Assembly: GCA_027014065.1 (NCBI GenBank)
Contig: JALWEL010000142.1
Span: 1 to 9,822 of the forward strand
Origin: DHVE2 group archaeon
GTDB taxonomy: Archaea; Thermoplasmatota; Thermoplasmata; Thermoplasmatales; Aciduliprofundaceae
Reading direction: 5' to 3'
Length of the DNA: 9,822 nucleotides
Within the stretch, counting starts at the first letter, position 1, and each line of letters starts with the position of its first letter. The notes below the pieces were generated by a model. It saw only the letters and a list, made by a program, of their open reading frames with translations, ran no database searches and was not told the origin of the DNA. Of this stretch, positions 7,801 to 9,822 are shown piece by piece. A program made the translations under genes and the position numbers.

Positions 7801-9611
7801 TTCAGGGAGATCTCGGCCCTTTCTATGTAGCTCAGCACTTCGGTGGTGTTTCCTCCAGCGGCATGCAGGAATTCCACCTTTTCCCTCATCTCATTTATCT
7901 TCTTCTGATACTCCTTCCCCTCCATCTCGAACATGATTTCTTTCACGTTTGAAATCTCCCTGAACACTCCCTCGAGATCCCCCGCTTCAAAATACTCATT
8001 TATCTTTTTAAACGCCTCATCCAGCCTCGGATCTTGGTACTTTTTCGTCTTCTCCTTCAATTCTTTTATATGATCTTCAATTCTCGTGTACAAATCTTCC
8101 TCCACCTTCCTGAGCGCTAAAATAGCATCCTTGTAATTTTCGTCAGTTATCTGAGATTTTGCATCCTCCATGCTCAAATTCAAATCCTCTACAGCTATTT
8201 TCTCATCCTCTGCCTTTTTAATGATGTCCGAGAGCTCGTTGTAGAGAGACTGTGCGATGTCTCTTAGGCTTATCTTTATCCCAGCAATTAATTCGTTAAG
8301 TAATTTTTCCGCTTTTTCCGGGTCCTTCTCTATTGTTTCTTCAATGGCTTTAACGGACTCATCTACACCTTCTAAAATTATGTTCTCTTTTTCTAAGTCT
8401 TTGATTTCCGCCTTCAGCCTCTTTGTTTCTTCTTTTAGTTGATTGTAGAGGTCTTTCTTCCTCTTCACCATGTCTATTGTTTCCAACACTATGTCGTAGG
8501 CCCTTTTGTTCTTTCCTATCTTCAAAAAGTTCCTTGCGTTGTCAATCTTCTTCAAAAACGGATTTATATCAATCCCATGTTTCTTTGCATCTAAAAACAA
8601 TTCGCGGGCCTGCTTGATTACTTCCATGACCCGCTGGAACTTCATCTTCTCCGCTTCTTCGGTGGCCTTCTTTATCAATTCAACAGCGCCTTCAAAGTCG
8701 TCTTCTTGGTATTTCTTACTCGCATCTTCCAGATACTTTGAAGGCTCGGAGATGTCCAGCTCCATGCTCTTTCCTTCTTCCACTATTCTCTTTGCTATGT
8801 CGTAGAGTTTTTTGAAGAAGAAATCGAATAATTTCTTCGCACTTTGTAAATATTCCTCGGCGGCCCTTATGGCTCCAGAGTAATTTCCGGAATCTAAAAG
8901 CTCCTTTATCTTCTCCTCCGCGGTTTTATCCACCGGCAAGTTGAAATGAGCGGAACTGGCGATTTCTATTATTTTATGAGTTTTCTCAATCTGATCGTTG
9001 ACCCTCTTGCCGATTTCCTCCTCCGCCTTCTTCTGTATTTCTTTCAATTTTAAAAGGGTCTCTTCATCCTTCTTCTCCGTATCTATCTTTTCCACTTCCT
9101 CCTTAATCCACTCCATCCCGGGAATCGAAGCCATCACTTCGTTGAGCTCCCTGAGGGTGTGGTTTATGCTCTCTTCCATAACCACGTTCAGCTTCTCACG
9201 CATCTCTTTCAGAATTTCAAAGCTTCTCTCCGGGTCTTCCCTTATCTTCTCATCGGCCTCGCTCAAATCCGCTTTAATCTTTGCGGCCTCTTCCCCGGAG
9301 ATGGAATCTAGTATTGCTTCTATCTTTTTCTTTTCCTCGTTGTAGAGGTCTTCAACCTTCTTTGTTATTTCCTCGTGAAGCTTCTCGAAAATCTCTATGG
9401 CTCCGTCCATGTCCTTCATGTCGTACAGTTCCTTTCCCTTGTCGTACTCTTTCTTCAAATCATCAACGGGAACTTTTCCTTCCAAAAGGGCGAACCTCTT
9501 GTCTATACTCTCCATTAATTTATCGCATTTTTCCTTCTTTTCCCTAAGCAATTTGGCTTTTTTCTCGAGTTCTTTTTCCAGTTTCAGTCGGCTCAGATAC
9601 GGAGTTGGCAC
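4815..9611 (-). CDS. Giant (1598 aa) helical-repeat cytoplasmic protein with beta-sandwich and C4HC3 zinc-finger tail
   Basis: I do not recognise a named family. The protein, about 185 kDa, has no signal peptide or membrane segment, is rich in Lys and Glu, and is almost wholly helical to about residue 1430. Tandem units of about 62 residues, each with a core like A(K)xxFxxxDYxxAI, recur about 23 times. From about 1436 to 1532 there is a beta-sandwich resembling CARDB-type domains (LILENKGDADAQNVKIHL). The tail, 1554-1591, holds eight zinc ligands in RING/PHD-like spacing. The start is GTG at 9609-9611, supported by a perfect GGAGGT 6 nt upstream. It sits 44 nt after an FtsZ-family gene and 1 nt before arcS. 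The architecture suggests a long scaffold or rod whose ends bind partners, but no catalytic motif is visible and function is unknown. It is not an SMC/Rad50 protein: there are no Walker A, Walker B or signature motifs at either end. Cysteines are very scarce outside the tail. Confidence 0.9.
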   Translation of the reverse strand: MPTPYLSRLKLEKELEKKAKLLREKKEKCDKLMESIDKRFALLEGKVPVDDLKKEYDKGKELYDMKDMDGAIEIFEKLHEEITKKVEDLYNEEKKKIEAILDSISGEEAAKIKADLSEADEKIREDPERSFEILKEMREKLNVVMEESINHTLRELNEVMASIPGMEWIKEEVEKIDTEKKDEETLLKLKEIQKKAEEEIGKRVNDQIEKTHKIIEIASSAHFNLPVDKTAEEKIKELLDSGNYSGAIRAAEEYLQSAKKLFDFFFKKLYDIAKRIVEEGKSMELDISEPSKYLEDASKKYQEDDFEGAVELIKKATEEAEKMKFQRVMEVIKQARELFLDAKKHGIDINPFLKKIDNARNFLKIGKNKRAYDIVLETIDMVKRKKDLYNQLKEETKRLKAEIKDLEKENIILEGVDESVKAIEETIEKDPEKAEKLLNELIAGIKISLRDIAQSLYNELSDIIKKAEDEKIAVEDLNLSMEDAKSQITDENYKDAILALRKVEEDLYTRIEDHIKELKEKTKKYQDPRLDEAFKKINEYFEAGDLEGVFREISNVKEIMFEMEGKEYQKKINEMREKVEFLHAAGGNTTEVLSYIERAEISLKKKDVVKVEDYISRGKEALKNLESLVAKDVFDSAKIIAAAAKRLGVDIGKQGIMDLLKRAKESIEKEDYEGAIKYSMEAKNRAKDLRDKAERAYSQLVNAAKIVAKLKDMGANVSDVAKLLVDAKKKFENNEFEEAEKLSIECINKAESMENRARVEQLRKEMDSIGKVMRELGLGNEFKRKTKEFYNRYEDMKYDHLVEYGEKILSELREHVETILTDYIGKIETDIYDARGKGYELNINMEDLENAKDLFIKRKYLDALYILKKLESQIVAVYERNEKMAKLQGKIKKYMDMAVSLGIDVSKYNKELEELSKYSDMAKVEKETNRITKEIEDALYKKVRSLILNVEKELDARRRRGEDVTAPESILNKAKSNLKEKEYVEALNKVMTAVGEIEKYEIQKNTAYGILKRLEVKIKAMNKILPKDIITEYEYAKKLFLKGLYEQSIERSMRVSDKVSEIERIINYIKEKNKEIRDMVMKAHRLGMDVKDVLRLFNQAKEEFKNMHYQESLKLVDQCYTDAKLLMIDAVNKYKSAYSKMSTLIKRIGLEDDFKERMREMDKLFEEGEYEKIKVKLSEMKKELNEKLADVSDRIMKEFVERKRIFKELNVDVGIDLEQADMKLREYRAKDYTKFFEYASMLNERMEKFMPILIKKKVDELKAEFDKYEKYGVNMDEYHSKLYEILSMMEEKDYQEIFGMLENIENNFKRYLDEYIKSLEDRVNKRVGEYSKEKAKEYVERIEKMRKVGNYAEAIKIYRETNDFIARYKVFMEDFSKRVEEVKDRLRFALSLGLKVGDLITKLREIEEKAPTDMEQAKLELDDLRSKLNIMIDSLEPNLDISLEIGEESDGKYAAKLILENKGDADAQNVKIHLKGALESNEPVEVLKVEKGTREEIDIFLEKGKGNKITISGEYYRFDGKEYNISEELIIEMEEVQEESRGYHIEKAKEKVKCALCRGTILPGMDMVICDNCGATYHVPCAKRIKKCIVCGQEFKFD
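4839..4952 (-). other. C-terminal C4HC3 zinc finger (RING/PHD-like) of the giant protein
   Basis: Residues Cys1554, Cys1557, Cys1570, Cys1573, His1578, Cys1581, Cys1588 and Cys1591 give the pattern C-x2-C-x12-C-x2-C-x4-H-x2-C-x6-C-x2-C. The YHxxC segment followed by a final CxxC is characteristic of cross-brace zinc fingers (RING, RING-variant, PHD), which bind two zinc ions. Prokaryotic RING-like domains are known, often as C-terminal tails of larger proteins. Whether this one has any ubiquitin-like-ligase role cannot be told from sequence; simple protein binding is as likely. The protein ends seven residues after the last ligand. Confidence 0.8.
5016..5306 (-). other. CARDB-like beta-sandwich domain of the giant protein
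   Basis: Residues about 1436-1532 break sharply from the helical pattern and alternate hydrophobic and polar residues, as in beta strands. The segment LILENKGDADAQNVKIHLKG is typical of CARDB/APHP-type Ig-like domains, where an N-x-G-x-x-x-A turn joins two strands. Such domains are mostly found on exported proteins, so one on a protein without a signal peptide is unusual. It probably mediates protein binding. The fold is inferred from sequence character alone. Confidence 0.6.
5337..9461 (-). repeat. About 23 tandem ~62-residue helical repeats within the giant protein
   Basis: This is a protein-level repeat, residues about 51-1425. Centres of the conserved acidic/aromatic turn fall near residues 69, 129, 187, 244, 306, 369, 431, 492, 545, 608, 670, 735, 796, 859, 920, 983, 1044, 1108, 1169, 1231, 1292, 1350 and 1412. 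Steps are 57-65 residues apart except one of 53 (492 to 545). The best-preserved units read LGVDI, a gap, LLKRAKESIEKEDYEGAI (659-676), and LGMDV, a gap, LFNQAKEEFKNMHYQESL (1096-1113). Each unit therefore has a G-x-D-V-like turn, a helix, a D-Y/E-Y/N-Y turn, and a long helix leading to the next unit. The middle resembles a TPR hairpin, but the 62-residue period is nearly twice the TPR length. The units have diverged widely, so I expect no DNA-level repeat. Confidence 0.8.
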
Positions 9612-9617
9612 TTTCAG

Positions 9618-9623
9618 ACCTCC
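9618..9623 (-). promoter_or_regulatory. Strong Shine-Dalgarno GGAGGT fixing the GTG start of the giant gene
   Basis: GGAGGT on the minus strand, 6 nt before GTG 9609-9611, is a full match to the anti-Shine-Dalgarno core. No ATG competes at suitable spacing in this frame, so the GTG start is well supported. Confidence 0.8.
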
Positions 9624-9646
9624 ATTATAGTAATGGGAATTTCCGA

Positions 9647-9655
9647 TTTAATATT
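9647..9655 (-). promoter_or_regulatory. Probable TATA box for the giant gene-arcS unit
   Basis: The minus strand reads AATATTAAA immediately after the FtsZ-gene stop. A box centred near 9651 predicts transcription starting near 9626, only a few bases before the GGAGGT site, which is a compact arrangement consistent with a real promoter. Read-through from the FtsZ gene is also possible because the gap is only 44 nt. The AT-rich site is a modest match to the archaeal consensus. Confidence 0.4.
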
Positions 9656-9822
9656 TTACCTCACCTCGAACACTTCTTTGCTCTCTTCTCTTACTTTCTC
9701 TTCCTCCAAGAAAGGAAGCTTAATTCCGGTGAGAACCACTAAAATTCTCATTCTACCGAAATACTCGGGGTCCACACGCGCGCCCATCGAAATCTTCGAA
9801 TTCTCTTTGAGGAAGGAGGAAA
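9656..9822 (-). CDS. FtsZ-family (tubulin superfamily) GTPase, C-terminal 54 residues only
   Basis: Only the 3' end is present, in frame up to the TAA at 9656-9658. The visible peptide includes KISMGARVDPEYFGRMRIL and then VVLTGIKLPF. This matches the end of the FtsZ C-terminal domain, where an (F/W/M)GA-x-(I/V)-(D/N)-x-(E/D) strand is followed by a basic-plus-hydrophobic strand ending in TG, as in archaeal FtsZ. A charged 18-residue tail (EEEKVREESKEV...) follows; I see no clear partner-binding peptide in it. FtsZ proteins form GTP-dependent filaments for cell division. The GTP-binding signature (GGGTGTG) would lie outside the window, so FtsZ1, FtsZ2 or a more distant paralogue cannot be separated here. 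Confidence 0.65.
   Translation of the reverse strand, partial: SSFLKENSKISMGARVDPEYFGRMRILVVLTGIKLPFLEEEKVREESKEVFEVR

Noticed and set aside
4815..9611. Giant protein as an SMC/Rad50-type chromosome ATPase
   Set aside because: No Walker A near the N-terminus and no Walker B or ABC signature near the C-terminus; the helical part is regularly interrupted by turns instead of forming two long coiled-coil arms.
4815..9611. Giant protein as a classical TPR protein
   Set aside because: The hairpin core resembles TPR, but the repeat step is about 62 residues, not 34, and the conserved TPR Gly/Pro positions are not kept.
5193..9630. Many Ser/Phe/Leu-rich plus-strand open frames across the giant gene
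   Set aside because: The giant gene's coding strand is purine-rich (Lys, Glu, Arg codons), so the opposite strand is pyrimidine-rich and rarely has stop codons. These are compositional shadows.
9635..9644. Near-palindrome around GGGAATTTCC between the TATA-like box and the giant gene start, as an operator
   Set aside because: The arms are only about four bases long and such short matches are common by chance. Nothing else supports a regulator site.
1..9822. Mobile elements, CRISPR arrays, tRNA or rRNA genes
   Set aside because: I saw no transposase or integrase motifs, no regularly spaced DNA repeats and no cloverleaf or rRNA-like segments. The gaps between genes are all under 50 bp.

Overview
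The window comes from an archaeal chromosome. The evidence is archaeosine synthase (ArcS), a modification enzyme found only in archaea, an archaeal-type FtsZ tail, TATA-like boxes about 25 nt upstream of inferred transcript starts, and a mix of Shine-Dalgarno-led and apparently leaderless genes. Protein style (rich in Lys, Glu, Ile and AGA/AGG Arg codons) and gene content fit a thermophilic euryarchaeon. A Thermoplasmata relative of the Aciduliprofundum type is my best guess, but this is inference and no marker gene here proves it.

All five genes lie on the minus strand, so the order of reading is right to left. (1) 9656-9822: the last 54 codons of an FtsZ-family GTPase. (2) 4815-9611: a 1598-residue cytoplasmic protein that fills half the window. 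It consists of about 23 tandem repeats of about 62 residues, each with a TPR-like helix-turn-helix core, followed by a CARDB-like beta-sandwich and a C-terminal eight-ligand (C4HC3) zinc finger. I do not recognise it as a named protein. (3) 3329-4813: arcS, starting one base after the stop of the giant gene, so very likely translated from the same message. (4) 1247-3283: a membrane pyrophosphatase with residues typical of the K+-dependent, Na+-pumping type and its own promoter. (5) 1-1212: a MscS-type mechanosensitive channel with a signal peptide and an extracytoplasmic beta-sandwich, cut off by the window edge. It has its own TATA-like box placed so that the mRNA would be leaderless.

Transcription units as I read them are: the FtsZ gene (promoter outside the window); giant gene plus arcS; hppA; mscS. 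hppA and mscS are both envelope proteins tied to ion and osmotic balance. arcS is a tRNA-modification gene probably carried along in the message of the giant gene. No intergenic gap exceeds 50 bp, and I see no RNA genes, mobile elements or CRISPR arrays.

The most interesting item is the giant repeat protein with its zinc-finger tail beside an FtsZ-family gene. It looks like a long cytoplasmic scaffold or cytoskeleton-like rod, but its function is unknown. The minus strand is strongly purine-rich over this gene, which creates many long open frames on the plus strand; I judge these to be shadows.
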